The notes under the pieces were generated by a model. The model had not been told where the DNA came from, did not search any database, and was given only the letters and a program-made list of their open reading frames with translations. This document shows, one piece after another, positions 1-9,526 of a stretch of DNA of 64,000 nucleotides; position 1 is the stretch's first letter; every line of letters begins with the position of its first letter. Source of the DNA: Deferribacter thermophilus. Lineage in GTDB: Bacteria; Chrysiogenota; Deferribacteres; Deferribacterales; Deferribacteraceae. Where the stretch lies: assembly GCF_049472675.1 (NCBI RefSeq), contig NZ_JAPNXM010000004.1:124001-188000 (forward strand), given 5' to 3'. The position numbers and the translations under genes are program-made.

Positions 1-414
1 GCAGTAGGTGCAGGCGGTAGATATGATGGCCTGATAAAAGATCTTGGTGGTCCAGATATCCCTGGGATTGGCTTTGCTATCGGTGTAGATAGGTTAGTGG
101 AATTGTTAAAGTTAAAGAAGGAGATTAAAGCTTTTGATGTTGATGTTTATGTAATTACTTTTGAAGATTTTACTGAAATTGCAATTAATGTATGTAGTGA
201 TTTAAGAAATCTTGGTATTAAAACAAGTCTTAGTTATGACCTTGGTAGTATTAAGTCAGAGATGAAAAAAGCTAATAGATTAAATGCTAAATATGTGATA
301 ATTATTGGTGATGATGAAGTAAAAACTGGTGAGTTTGCTGTTAAAAATATGGAAACTGGTGAACAAATAAAGTTGTCTAAAGAGAAAATTTTAGAGTTTT
401 TTAAGAATAGATAG
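1..414 (+). CDS. hisS: Histidyl-tRNA synthetase, C-terminal part (gene starts before the window)
   Basis: Frame 1 is open from the first base and encodes the end of class II HisRS. The histidine-binding loop GGRYDGLI and the motif 3 segment GFAIGVDRL are visible, followed by about 95 residues of alpha/beta anticodon-binding (HGTP) domain ending at the TAG of 412-414. The enzyme charges tRNA-His in the cytoplasm. A GTG at 97 lies inside motif 3 and is not the real start. aspS follows after 9 bases, and the hisS-aspS pairing is a common bacterial operon, which supports the call. Confidence 0.95.
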   Translation, partial: AVGAGGRYDGLIKDLGGPDIPGIGFAIGVDRLVELLKLKKEIKAFDVDVYVITFEDFTEIAINVCSDLRNLGIKTSLSYDLGSIKSEMKKANRLNAKYVIIIGDDEVKTGEFAVKNMETGEQIKLSKEKILEFFKNR

Positions 415-423
415 GAGGACATA

Positions 424-2223
424 ATGTTAGAAAATTTAGGTAATTGGAGAAGGACTCATTCTTGCGGTGAGCTAAATGCTGAACATTTAAACAAAGAAGT
501 CATATTGATGGGATGGGTGCAAAAAAGAAGAGATCATGGTGGTGTAATATTTGTTGATTTAAGGGATAGAGAAGGGGTTACACAAGTAGTTTTTAATCCT
601 AAATTTGATGAAGAATCCCATAAGAAAGCCGATAATTTGCGTAATGAGTATGTTATTGCTGTAAAAGGTGTTGTTTATAGAAGACCAGAAGGGACTGAAA
701 ACCCAAAACTAAAAACTGGCGAAATAGAGGTTATGGTTAAAGAACTAAAAATATTAAATACCTCAAAGGTATTACCTTTTACTATTGATGAGTTCTCAAA
801 TGTTGGTGAGGATATTAGATTAAAATATAGATACCTTGATCTAAGAAGAAGACCTTTACAAAGAAATATTATTTTAAGGCATAACCTTGTAAGAACTATT
901 AGAGAGTTTTTATATAAAAAAGGGTTTTTAGATATTGAGACACCATTTTTAACAAAAAGTACCCCTGAAGGTGCAAGAGATTATTTAGTCCCAAGTAGGG
1001 TAAATCCTGGGAAATTTTATGCATTACCTCAATCCCCTCAAATGTTTAAACAGTTATTGATGATATCTGGGTTTGATAAATATTTTCAAATTGTAAAATG
1101 TTTTAGAGATGAGGATTTAAGAGCTGACAGACAACCAGAATTTACACAGCTTGATATGGAAATGTCATTTATTGATAGGGAAGATTTGATGGACTTAATT
1201 GAAGAGATGTTTGTGGATATATTTGATAAAGTTCTTGGGCTAAAAATTGAAAAACCATTTCCAAGGATGAGTTATGAAGAAGCTATGGAAAAGTATGGTC
1301 ATGATGCACCTGATACAAGATTTGAGATGTTTTTGAAAACTATAAATAATATTGTAAAAGGTTGTGGTTTTAAGGTTTTTTCTGATGCTATTGAAAATGG
1401 TGGTGTGGTAAAAGCTATTAATGCAAAGGGTGGTGCTAAGTTTTCTAGAAAAGAGATTGATGAGCTTACTGAGTTTGTTTGCTCTCTCGGAGCAAAAGGG
1501 TTAGCTTATATAAAAATAAATGAAGATGGATTACAATCTCCTATAATAAAGTTTTTAGGTGATGAAGTTACTGATAAAATAATAAAGGAGATGGGTGGCG
1601 AAGTAGGCGATATAATCTTTTTTGGTGCAGGTGATAAGAAAACAGTTAATTTATATATGTCCAAGCTGAGATTATTATTAGGTAGAAAACTTGGGTTGAT
1701 AGATGATAATAAATATAGTTTTACATGGGTGATAGATTTTCCTCTATTAGAATGGGATGAAGAGGAGAAAAGATATGTGGCTATGCATCACCCATTTACT
1801 GCGCCAGTAGATGAAGATATTCCACTATTTGATACTGATCCAGGAAAGATTAGAGCTAAAGCCTATGATTTAGTTTTAAACGGTTCTGAAATTGGTGGAG
1901 GAAGTATAAGGATCCATAGAAGTGATGTTCAGGAGAAGATGTTTTCTGTATTGGGATTAAGTGAAGAAGAAAGAGAATATAAGTTCGGATTTTTTATTGA
2001 GGCATTGAGATATGGTACTCCTCCACATGGTGGAATAGCATTTGGGGTTGATAGAATTGCGTCAATATTTGCCAAAGCTGACTCTATTAGAGATGTTATA
2101 GCTTTTCCTAAAACACAAAAGGCAACAGACCTAATGTGTGATGCTCCAAGTTTCGTAGATGAAAAACAACTTAAAGAACTCTTTATAAAAGTTGACTTAC
2201 CAGAAGATTATTACAAGGAATAA
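424..2223 (+). CDS. aspS: Aspartyl-tRNA synthetase
   Basis: Class II AspRS of the bacterial type, 599 residues, close to the usual 580-600. In order: an N-terminal OB-fold anticodon-binding domain (about residues 1-110), catalytic motif 2 with FRDEDLRADRQPEF near residue 225, the bacterial GAD insertion (about 290-410), and motif 3 GIAFGVDRI near the C-terminus. It charges tRNA-Asp. Whether it also charges tRNA-Asn cannot be told here because gatCAB and asnS are outside the window. The ATG at 424 has a strong AGGAGG at 414-419 and lies 9 bases after hisS, so the two are very probably co-transcribed. A strong terminator follows. Confidence 0.97.
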   Translation: MLENLGNWRRTHSCGELNAEHLNKEVILMGWVQKRRDHGGVIFVDLRDREGVTQVVFNPKFDEESHKKADNLRNEYVIAVKGVVYRRPEGTENPKLKTGEIEVMVKELKILNTSKVLPFTIDEFSNVGEDIRLKYRYLDLRRRPLQRNIILRHNLVRTIREFLYKKGFLDIETPFLTKSTPEGARDYLVPSRVNPGKFYALPQSPQMFKQLLMISGFDKYFQIVKCFRDEDLRADRQPEFTQLDMEMSFIDREDLMDLIEEMFVDIFDKVLGLKIEKPFPRMSYEEAMEKYGHDAPDTRFEMFLKTINNIVKGCGFKVFSDAIENGGVVKAINAKGGAKFSRKEIDELTEFVCSLGAKGLAYIKINEDGLQSPIIKFLGDEVTDKIIKEMGGEVGDIIFFGAGDKKTVNLYMSKLRLLLGRKLGLIDDNKYSFTWVIDFPLLEWDEEEKRYVAMHHPFTAPVDEDIPLFDTDPGKIRAKAYDLVLNGSEIGGGSIRIHRSDVQEKMFSVLGLSEEEREYKFGFFIEALRYGTPPHGGIAFGVDRIASIFAKADSIRDVIAFPKTQKATDLMCDAPSFVDEKQLKELFIKVDLPEDYYKE

Positions 2224-2239
2224 AAAATTTAATATATGG

Positions 2240-2273
2240 GCGTAGAATATTCAAAAATATTCTACGCTCTTTT
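2240..2273 (+). terminator. Rho-independent terminator after aspS
   Basis: A perfect 12-bp inverted repeat (2240-2251 with 2256-2267) has a 4-base loop CAAA and is followed by the T-rich run TCTTTTC. It lies 16 bases after the aspS stop and closes the hisS-aspS unit. Confidence 0.9.
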
Positions 2274-2405
2274 CAAAAAATTGTTTCCTAAATGAAATAA
2301 TTTAAAACTGTCGTTAATGTATTTTTATAATTCAAATTAGAGTAAATAATTTGTTTATTGTTATAGTTTCCTTGATTAAATTAATAAAAATGATAAAATT
2401 TTTTT

Positions 2406-4355
2406 ATGGCTGATAGATACTATAAAGTTTTACTACCAGTCCCTAATAATGGTATACTTACGTATAAATTAGATAAAAATCTCAAAAAAGGGCAAAGAGT
2501 TATTGTCCCATTGAAAAATCGTATAGAATATGGTGTAGTTATTGCTGAAGATGAAAATATTAACGAAAATATAAATTATAAGGATGTGATAGAATTAGTA
2601 GATAGTTATCAAGTTAGTGGGAGATTTATAGATTTCTTATTTTTTATATCAAAATATTACTGTTGTGAGATAGGCATAGTTTTTAAAAATGCTATTTCTA
2701 AAAAGGTATTTTTCTCTGTCGAACCAGAATTAAATGAAAACAGTTATGAAATAGATAAACAGGATATTACCCTTTCAAAAGAGCAAAATCATGTCTATAA
2801 ATCAATAGTTAATCAAATTGATACATTTTCAGTTCATTATATTGATGGTGTCACTGGTAGTGGGAAGACAGAAGTATATTTAAAAGTTGCGAAAGAGGTC
2901 ATTAAAAGTGGCAAACAGGTACTTTATTTACTTCCTGAAATTGCTCTTACAGCTCAGTTAACTAAAAGGGTTTCTGAGAGGCTGGGGTTTGATGTAGATG
3001 TTTATCACAGTAAAATATCCTTTAAGAAAAGGGTAGATAGATTTTGGAGTTTTGTAAAATCAAAATCACCATTCTTAATTGGTACGAAAAGTGCACTTTT
3101 TATACCTGCTGAAAATATTGGTTTGATTATCGTAGATGAAGAGCATGAAACAACTTTGAAACAAGAAGAAGCTCCCTATTACAATTTAAGAGATATTGCA
3201 ATCTATTATGCTAAAGTTTTGAATATTCCGATAATCTTGGGTTCAGCTACACCTTCTATAGAGTCATATTATAATTGTTTAACAAGTAAATACATGTATT
3301 ATAAGTTAGAAAAGAGATTTAATGAAGCAAAAATGCCTGAAATTAAGATTATAAAAGTAGAGAAAGAGGAGCTAATTGGAAAAATAATATCAGAAAACTT
3401 AATTGAAGAAATTGATAATAGAATAAAGAAAGATGAACAGACAATAATTTTATTAAATAAAAAAGGGTATTCACATCATATAGTATGTGATGATTGCGGA
3501 GAAAGTGTTATTTGTCCAAACTGTACTGTGGGACTTACATATTATAAAAGAAATAAAAGATTTATGTGTCATTATTGTGGCGAAAGTTTTCGCAAGTATG
3601 TATGCCCTGTTTGCAAAAGTGATAAATTATATGAGTACAATTATGGTATTGAGCATCTTTACGGGATACTTGTTGAGATCTTTGGAGATATTATATTAAA
3701 ACTTGATACAGACGAGATTACATCACATTCAGCTTTGGATGAAAAGCTTAAAAAGTTTTTGAATAAAGATTACAAAATAATTATAGGTACGCAGATTATA
3801 GCTAAAGGGTTTAATTTTCCTGATGTAACTTTAGTGGGTATTATAGATATAGATAGATTGCTTGGGATGCCTGATTTTAGAAGTTACGAAAGGTGTTTTC
3901 AGCTTATAAATCAGGTTGGTGGTAGAGCTGGTAGGTTTGAAAAAGAAGGTGTAATTTATATTCAAACTTTTAATAAGAAAAATCCATTTTTTGAATTTTT
4001 GAATAATAAATATGCTTTTTATGAGTTTGAGTTAGAAAAACGAAAAATTTTTAAATATCCTCCATTTTATAAATTGGCTAGAATTTTAGTAGAGCATACA
4101 AATGAAGCAAGATGTGAGTCTATAATCAATGAGATAGGTAGCTCCTTAAAATTGCTAAACAATATCACACTTCTTGGTCCTTCAAGAGCCCCAGTTTATA
4201 AAATAAAAAACAAATATCGATACCAATGTTTGATAAAGTCTAAAAGTGTAAAAGATATCCATGAAGCTTGCTCTCTTGCTAAAGAAAAATTCAATCTTTT
4301 AAAGAAAGGGAACATTCTATTGAAAATAGATATTGATCCTTTTACTTTTATATAA
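2406..4355 (+). CDS. priA: Primosomal protein N' (PriA helicase)
   Basis: PriA restarts stalled replication forks by 3'-5' helicase action and primosome loading. The 649-residue protein has the N-terminal 3'BD fold (MADRYYKVLLPVP start), Walker A GVTGSGKTEVY at about residue 148, a DEEHE Walker B, and the helicase lobe with motif QVGGRAGR. The two zinc sites are complete: CDDC, CPNC, CHYC and CPVC between about residues 360 and 405. Length is slightly below the E. coli form. The upstream region has no clear Shine-Dalgarno, only A/T runs, so initiation may be weak; this fits a low-copy protein. It appears to be a single-gene unit between two terminators. Confidence 0.95.
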   Translation: MADRYYKVLLPVPNNGILTYKLDKNLKKGQRVIVPLKNRIEYGVVIAEDENINENINYKDVIELVDSYQVSGRFIDFLFFISKYYCCEIGIVFKNAISKKVFFSVEPELNENSYEIDKQDITLSKEQNHVYKSIVNQIDTFSVHYIDGVTGSGKTEVYLKVAKEVIKSGKQVLYLLPEIALTAQLTKRVSERLGFDVDVYHSKISFKKRVDRFWSFVKSKSPFLIGTKSALFIPAENIGLIIVDEEHETTLKQEEAPYYNLRDIAIYYAKVLNIPIILGSATPSIESYYNCLTSKYMYYKLEKRFNEAKMPEIKIIKVEKEELIGKIISENLIEEIDNRIKKDEQTIILLNKKGYSHHIVCDDCGESVICPNCTVGLTYYKRNKRFMCHYCGESFRKYVCPVCKSDKLYEYNYGIEHLYGILVEIFGDIILKLDTDEITSHSALDEKLKKFLNKDYKIIIGTQIIAKGFNFPDVTLVGIIDIDRLLGMPDFRSYERCFQLINQVGGRAGRFEKEGVIYIQTFNKKNPFFEFLNNKYAFYEFELEKRKIFKYPPFYKLARILVEHTNEARCESIINEIGSSLKLLNNITLLGPSRAPVYKIKNKYRYQCLIKSKSVKDIHEACSLAKEKFNLLKKGNILLKIDIDPFTFI

Positions 4356-4372
4356 TTTTATATAAAAGAAAA

Positions 4373-4388
4373 GGGGGCTTAAGCCCCC
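4373..4388. terminator. Bidirectional terminator between priA and the CoA-transferase gene
   Basis: A fully self-complementary 16-mer made of five G, CTTAAG and five C lies between the convergent 3' ends of priA and the CoA-transferase gene. T-rich stretches flank both sides (AGATTTTATA on plus, TTTTCTTTTA on minus), so it can serve both genes. Confidence 0.85.
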
Positions 4389-4393
4389 AGATT

Positions 4394-6055
4394 TTATAAC
4401 ATTCCAGATTCTTTGAGCATATTGTCGATGTATTCTTTAAGCGGATCCATACTTTGATAGAATAGTACCTCTGGCATAGTTTCAAGTTTGTCAGCAACCT
4501 GAGGTTTAAAATCCATTTTAGCAAGAATATCTTTTTCCACATCCACTCCAGGAGCAACTTCTTTAAGTATCAATCCGTTTTCATTTAAGCCAAATACTGC
4601 TCTTTCTGTTATATAAAGTATTTCTTTACCAGATTTAACCGCTTGTGGACCACTGAAAACAATTTTAACAAGGTCATTGTTGAATTTAGTTATGTTACCA
4701 TCACCATTTATTATAAGTTTACCACCATCAGCATCAATATCAATACCTTTACCAGCTGTAAAACCTCCAGCGAAATATGTTCTTGGTGAGCCAGCTGAAA
4801 TAACAGGGAATCCACCAGGACCAGATACTCTTACTGGGCTGTAAGATGGGTTTACATTACCTTTAGGGTCTATTTGCATAAATCCAAGAGATGCGAAATC
4901 TATAATACCACCTTCATAGTTTGTAAACATATCAGGCATGTGTAGAAATGCTGCAGGGCTGATTGCAACACCAAAATCTGGTCCCACAAGTGCAATACCT
5001 CCCACAGGCCCTGGCTCAACAGTTAATGTCAAGAGATCGCTAATACCAAACTCCCCTGCCATCCAAGAAACATAAACAGGGATACCAATACCTAAGTTAC
5101 CGAAAGCAGGTTTTTTCAAGTTAGCAACTAATTTCATTACTTCTATCAATACTCTACCAGCAATAATTCTATCCCTTATTTTATCTGGAGTAGGAAGCAA
5201 TGCTTCAAGCTCTTTAGTTTTTTGAGCTTTGATATGACCAGCAAGTCTTGGATCATATACATAAGATCCAGCTATTCTGTGCAAATCTGGATCTGGTGTA
5301 ACAACTACATGGTCAACAAGTGATCTAGGAACTATTACATCTCTTGTAGGGATAGATCCTTTTTGAACTACATATTTAACCTGGCAGATAACTTTACCAG
5401 GGTTTGGTTGAGCTTTAGCAGCTTGAGCGATATTTAATACAGTTCCATAGAACCCTTCTTCTTCCATAGAAATATAACCATCAGTGTCAGCAGTAGTACC
5501 TCTAATTAGAGCTACATCTGGTAGTGGAGCTTGATACAACAACCACTCTTCACCATCCAATTCTACGACAGATACTTTACATGTTTTCTTCTCTTTAGCG
5601 ATTTCATTGGATGCACCACCATCCTGTCTTGGATCTAAGAATGTTCCAAGACCAACTTTTGTAATAATACCTGGTCTTCCTGAAGCTGCTTCTCTAAACC
5701 AGTAAGAGCAGGTACCAATTGCCCATGAATAAACTTCTATCCTATTTTCAAGAGTCATTTTCATTAAAGCTGGTGACCAACCAATAAATGGCATTAAAAC
5801 GCCACGAATGAAATCTTGATTTGGCATTTCATAAAGTTCTGAGAATACCTTGTCAAAAGCTCTTCCAGGAACTGCTGGTAAAGTATCAGAAATGATAAAA
5901 AGATTTTTTGGATGACCAGTTTCTTTCCACATTTCAAATAATTCTAAAATTAAGTGTTCTGGTGTTGTTGTTAGGTTAAAACCTGATACTGCAACAGTAT
6001 CCCCATCCTTAATACAGCTTAAAGCTTCTCTTGCTCCACAAATTTTACTACTCAT
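4394..6055 (-). CDS. Family I CoA-transferase, fused alpha-beta (propionate/acetate CoA-transferase type)
   Basis: A 553-residue protein carrying both CoA-transferase halves in one chain, as in YdiF and propionate CoA-transferase. The N-terminal half starts with GAREALSCIKDGDTVAVSGF. The C-terminal half contains NLGIGIP and TVEPGPVGG, where Glu347 matches the glutamate that forms the glutamyl-CoA thioester in this family. It moves CoA between a short-chain acyl-CoA and a free acid such as acetate; the exact acids cannot be read from sequence. A GGAGG lies just upstream of the ATG. The nitrilase-family gene is 16 bases upstream on the same strand, so the two probably form an operon, though a shared pathway is not obvious. 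Confidence 0.88.
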   Translation of the reverse strand: MSSKICGAREALSCIKDGDTVAVSGFNLTTTPEHLILELFEMWKETGHPKNLFIISDTLPAVPGRAFDKVFSELYEMPNQDFIRGVLMPFIGWSPALMKMTLENRIEVYSWAIGTCSYWFREAASGRPGIITKVGLGTFLDPRQDGGASNEIAKEKKTCKVSVVELDGEEWLLYQAPLPDVALIRGTTADTDGYISMEEEGFYGTVLNIAQAAKAQPNPGKVICQVKYVVQKGSIPTRDVIVPRSLVDHVVVTPDPDLHRIAGSYVYDPRLAGHIKAQKTKELEALLPTPDKIRDRIIAGRVLIEVMKLVANLKKPAFGNLGIGIPVYVSWMAGEFGISDLLTLTVEPGPVGGIALVGPDFGVAISPAAFLHMPDMFTNYEGGIIDFASLGFMQIDPKGNVNPSYSPVRVSGPGGFPVISAGSPRTYFAGGFTAGKGIDIDADGGKLIINGDGNITKFNNDLVKIVFSGPQAVKSGKEILYITERAVFGLNENGLILKEVAPGVDVEKDILAKMDFKPQVADKLETMPEVLFYQSMDPLKEYIDNMLKESGML

Positions 6056-6071
6056 AATAACCTCCAGTGTT

Positions 6072-6905
6072 TTAATTTATGTTGTTACAAATTAGTTCCT
6101 TGTTGATAGATTTTTTGGTAAAACCTATTTGAAAATTAGTTTTAGCAACTTCTAAACATGGGATATTTTTTCTCACCTCCTTCACTTTATTTATATCTAA
6201 TTCAATAACTTCTAAGTAGTCAGATTTATTTGCTAAAAATAGATTTTCTCCCCATGGGTCAAACACAGCTGAATAGCCACATATCAATTCTTTGTTTTTG
6301 GTGATTTGTTTACTGCAGTTACAGCCTATCACAAAGGCTTGATTCTCAATAGCTCTAGATTTTAAGAGAGCTAACCAGTGATCTATTTTTTCTTCTGGCC
6401 AAACAGCAGGTACAATAAAAATTTCTGCACCTTCATAAAATGATAATCTAAACAGTTCAGGAAATCTAATCTCATAGCATGTATGGGTGGAAATTTTAAT
6501 GTTATCATAACAAAATATCGTTATATTGTTAGATGGAGTAAAGTATTTATCCTCGTGAGCAGGGGAAAATAGTAAGTTTTTCCTATATTTAGCCAAAATC
6601 CCATTATTATTTATAAAGAAAGTGGTGTTGTATATAGAATTTGCTTCATATTCAGGTAAAGATAAAGCAAGAATTGTATTATCTGGAACTATATTTATAA
6701 ATTCTATCAAATAGTTATCTATATGATTTTTATAGTTTTGGATATTGTTATAATCGAAACCGGTTAAAAATAATTCGGGGGTAATTATAATATTTGCTTG
6801 TCTGTTAATTAAAGACAATATTTGATTATAATAGACATCGAAATTTTCTTTAATTTTGCCAACAAAAGTTTTATTTTGTACCAATCCAATTCTTAGTCTT
6901 TTCAT
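6072..6905 (-). CDS. Carbon-nitrogen hydrolase (nitrilase superfamily, omega-amidase-like)
   Basis: A 277-residue nitrilase-superfamily enzyme with the complete catalytic triad: Glu44 in TPELFLTGF, Lys109 in KYRKNLLF and Cys143 in HTCYEIRFPELFR. The YEIRFPELFR signature and length place it near omega-amidases and deaminated-glutathione amidases, which hydrolyse small amides such as alpha-ketoglutaramate in the cytosol. The substrate remains inferred. It starts at an ATG with no good Shine-Dalgarno, close behind a promoter-like sequence at 6917-6945, so the message may be nearly leaderless. It is first in a two-gene unit with the CoA-transferase. Confidence 0.82.
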   Translation of the reverse strand: MKRLRIGLVQNKTFVGKIKENFDVYYNQILSLINRQANIIITPELFLTGFDYNNIQNYKNHIDNYLIEFINIVPDNTILALSLPEYEANSIYNTTFFINNNGILAKYRKNLLFSPAHEDKYFTPSNNITIFCYDNIKISTHTCYEIRFPELFRLSFYEGAEIFIVPAVWPEEKIDHWLALLKSRAIENQAFVIGCNCSKQITKNKELICGYSAVFDPWGENLFLANKSDYLEVIELDINKVKEVRKNIPCLEVAKTNFQIGFTKKSINKELICNNIN

Positions 6906-6916
6906 AATCTATCACA

Positions 6917-6945
6917 AAATTAAAACAATATTTTTAAAATGTCAA
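6917..6945 (-). promoter_or_regulatory. Sigma70-type promoter for the nitrilase/CoA-transferase genes
   Basis: On the minus strand TTGACA (6945-6940) is separated by 17 bases from TAATTT (6922-6917). The -35 is perfect and the -10 matches moderately. The predicted transcript would start within a few bases of the 6905 ATG. Confidence 0.55.
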
Positions 6946-6977
6946 GGATTAAAATAAATTATAGATGTATAAAATTT

Positions 6978-6998
6978 GCTATTTATTAAATAAATAGC
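6978..6998. other. AT-rich hairpin upstream of the macro-domain gene
   Basis: A 9-bp inverted repeat (6978-6986 with 6990-6998, loop TAA) is followed by TTGTTTTTG. It lies between divergent genes, so no upstream gene needs a terminator here. It could be an operator or chance in AT-rich DNA. Confidence 0.3.
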
Positions 6999-7065
6999 TT
7001 GTTTTTGAAAAACTAATAAGATAAAATTTAATAGTAGTTAATAAGTTTAAAATGGGAGGTGTTAT

Positions 7066-7602
7066 ATGGAAAAAATAATAAATAACACTTCAGTAAAAAT
7101 AAAACAAGGTGATATAACTAAAGAAAAAGTTGATGCTATCGTCAATGCTGCTAACTCCCATCTTAAAATGGGGGGAGGTGTAGCGGGAGCTATTAGAAGG
7201 GCAGGTGGTGAGGAAATACAAAAAGAGTGTGATAAAATAGGTTATTGCCCTCTTGGTGATGCTGTTGCTACAAATGCGGGGAAATTGGATGCAAGATATG
7301 TGATACATGCAGTGGGTCCAAGGTATGGAATTGATCCAGAGCCAGAAAAAAACCTTTATAATGCTGTGTATAATTCATTAAAAAGAGCTGTTGAAAAAAA
7401 CTGTAAATCTATAGCATTGCCTGCAATTTCAACAGGTATTTTTGGATATCCTTTGGATGAAGCAAGTGAAATTATATTAAGAGCAATAATCGATTTTTGT
7501 GAAAAAGAGACTCAAAACACATTAGAGCAGATAGTTGTTGTCCTATTTGGAGATAAAGATTTTGAGGTATTTAAAGATAAATTTGAAAAGATGACAGAAT
7601 AG
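7066..7602 (+). CDS. Macro-domain protein (ADP-ribose / O-acetyl-ADP-ribose binding)
   Basis: A stand-alone macro domain of 178 residues. It shows VDAIVNAANSHLKMGGGVAGAI (ADP-ribose pocket with the catalytic-type Asn and the GGG loop) and PAISTGIFGYP, the second phosphate loop, matching the YmdB/TTHA0132 group. Members hydrolyse O-acetyl-ADP-ribose or remove ADP-ribose from proteins in the cytosol. A GGGAGGTG stands just before the ATG at 7066. The symporter gene follows after 7 bases, so the two are likely co-transcribed, but no functional link is evident. Confidence 0.9.
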   Translation: MEKIINNTSVKIKQGDITKEKVDAIVNAANSHLKMGGGVAGAIRRAGGEEIQKECDKIGYCPLGDAVATNAGKLDARYVIHAVGPRYGIDPEPEKNLYNAVYNSLKRAVEKNCKSIALPAISTGIFGYPLDEASEIILRAIIDFCEKETQNTLEQIVVVLFGDKDFEVFKDKFEKMTE

Positions 7603-7609
7603 TTAGGCA

Positions 7610-8881
7610 ATGTTGTATAAATTAGAATTTATTGTTGCACTTCTTATATTTTTGATTTTGATAATAAAATTTTCGAAAAATGTTAAAACAAAAGACACTT
7701 TTTTATTGGGCAAAAGAGATTTTGATGCCAAAAATGTCTCTTATGTTATTGTGGGCACACTTGTCGGGGGTGCTTCAACTGTAGGCACTGTTCAAATGGC
7801 ATTTTTATATGGATTACCTGCAATTATTTTTACCTTTGGTAGTGGGGTTGCATGTCTGATTTTAGGATTATTTTTCTCAAGAGCTTTAAGAGAAAGTGAA
7901 GTTGTTACTGTTTCAGAGTTTATCGGCAGAAGTTTTGGAGAATCTGTTAGAAAATATTCCAGTTTTTTAAGCTCCTCAGGTATTTTTATCCATATTGTAG
8001 CTCAATATTTGGCCTCAGCTGCAATTATATCTTCTGTGCTTAACATAAGTTTTAAAATAAGTATGATAATAACTTTATTCTTATTAGTATGTATGGTTAT
8101 TTTTGGTGGGATTGTTAGTTCTGCTTTCATTGGAAAGATAAAGTTTTATATACTCTATTTATTAATGATTTGTTCAACATTAATCGTATTGTATAAAAGC
8201 AATTTTTTTAAAGATGTTTTAAATAATTTGCCTAAAAACAGAGATTGGTTCGGATTTGCAGATTACGGATATAAAAAGGGGTGGGTCGATTTTTTGTCTA
8301 TGGTTATCGGAGTAATTTCTACTCAAACATATCTTCAAGCTATATTTTCTGCTAAAAATGTAAAAGAGGCAAGAAAAGGGGCTTTTATAAGTGCAGCGGT
8401 TATACCTCCTATTGGGTTTTTGGGAATTATAGTGGGATTGTATTTAAGGGCTTATCATCCAGAAATTGGAAGTTTGAGCGCTAAGGCTTTACCTTTTTTT
8501 ATATCAACCTATTTTCCTGGCTGGCTTGGTGTTATTTTAAATGCATTTTTGCTTGTAATTGTATTGGGGACAGGTGCAGGGCTTGCTCTTGGTGTAACTA
8601 CAAACATGTATAACGATATTTTTAGAAAAAAAGAGGGGATTAACTATTTGAGATGTATAACATTTTTATCTATTTTCGGAGCATTTCTAATTGTTTTATC
8701 TGGCGGAGCAAGAAAGATACTTGACTGGAGCTTTTTATCTATGGGGCTTAGAGGGTTTACAGTTTTCTTACCTTTATTGTATTTATTATTTTTTAATAAA
8801 CTTGATAATCTTTTCTTAAAAAAGCTTGTTAAATTAATGATTTTTGTTTTGCCGATTGCCTATATAATTATGAATCTATAA
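7610..8881 (+). CDS. Sodium:solute symporter family protein
   Basis: A 423-residue integral membrane protein with about 11-12 hydrophobic helices. The N-terminal pattern DTFLLGKRDFDAKNV followed by GTLVGGASTVGTVQMA resembles the SSS (SLC5) family, where this region helps form the substrate and Na+ sites. It is shorter than many SSS members (450-550). The substrate cannot be assigned. There is no strong Shine-Dalgarno between the macro gene stop and this ATG, so translational coupling is possible. Its 3' end overlaps the 3' end of the convergent regulator gene by 6 bases. Confidence 0.75.
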   Translation: MLYKLEFIVALLIFLILIIKFSKNVKTKDTFLLGKRDFDAKNVSYVIVGTLVGGASTVGTVQMAFLYGLPAIIFTFGSGVACLILGLFFSRALRESEVVTVSEFIGRSFGESVRKYSSFLSSSGIFIHIVAQYLASAAIISSVLNISFKISMIITLFLLVCMVIFGGIVSSAFIGKIKFYILYLLMICSTLIVLYKSNFFKDVLNNLPKNRDWFGFADYGYKKGWVDFLSMVIGVISTQTYLQAIFSAKNVKEARKGAFISAAVIPPIGFLGIIVGLYLRAYHPEIGSLSAKALPFFISTYFPGWLGVILNAFLLVIVLGTGAGLALGVTTNMYNDIFRKKEGINYLRCITFLSIFGAFLIVLSGGARKILDWSFLSMGLRGFTVFLPLLYLLFFNKLDNLFLKKLVKLMIFVLPIAYIIMNL

Positions 8882-9526
8882 TTCTTGTAAAATTGTTATT
8901 TCGTTTTTGTTTATAGAGATGATGTTTTCTTCTTGAAGCTTTTTTAAAAGCCTAGAAAATGTTTCCTGTCTAATACCCAACATCATCGCCAAATCCCCTT
9001 TTTTCACTGGTAAGGTAATAGTTTTAGAGCGTTTTTGATTACTCAATCTTTTTATATAATTTAAAAATCTCGTCCTGATATCTTCTAATGTCAATGTTTC
9101 AATTTTGTTTAATAATTCTTTTATTCTGCCTGAAAGTGCACCGATGATTTTTAGTGAAAATTCAGGTGAATTTTTTATATATTCGAGCATTTTGTTTGCA
9201 TCTATGCCAAGAAGAGTTGAATCTGAAATTGCCTCAGCGGTTACAGGGTAGATGTTTTGTAAAAAGAAAAGTATTTCTGCAAAGATTTCACCGGGGCGAA
9301 TAATGTGAATAATCATTGTTTTCCCCTCTTCGTTTGTTTTATAAAGTTTTATGTTGCCGTTTACTAAAAAATAAACTGTAGAGCCAGTTTCACCTTCATG
9401 AAACAAAATCTCTTTTTTTGCTAATGATTTAATATGTGTAAATTTAGAAAAATCAGACAAAATTTCTGCAGTAGAAGTTTTAAAAAAGGTGTTTGCAAAA
9501 AATTTTAAAGCGTTTTCTTTATTCAT
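8876..9526 (-). CDS. Crp/Fnr-family transcriptional regulator
   Basis: A 216-residue protein with an N-terminal cyclic-nucleotide-binding-type beta roll (about 25-135), a dimerisation helix, and a C-terminal winged helix (about 150-210). The recognition helix RQETFSRLLKKL keeps the E-x-x-S-R pattern of Fnr-type regulators, which suggests a TTGAT/ATCAA-like half site. The protein contains no cysteine, so an Fnr iron-sulfur cluster is excluded; a haem- or NO-responsive (Dnr-like) or ligand-binding mode is possible. The next gene, divergent at 9647, is a haemerythrin chemoreceptor, which hints at an oxygen/NO-sensing neighbourhood, but no clear operator was found. Confidence 0.87.
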   Translation of the reverse strand: MNKENALKFFANTFFKTSTAEILSDFSKFTHIKSLAKKEILFHEGETGSTVYFLVNGNIKLYKTNEEGKTMIIHIIRPGEIFAEILFFLQNIYPVTAEAISDSTLLGIDANKMLEYIKNSPEFSLKIIGALSGRIKELLNKIETLTLEDIRTRFLNYIKRLSNQKRSKTITLPVKKGDLAMMLGIRQETFSRLLKKLQEENIISINKNEITILQEL

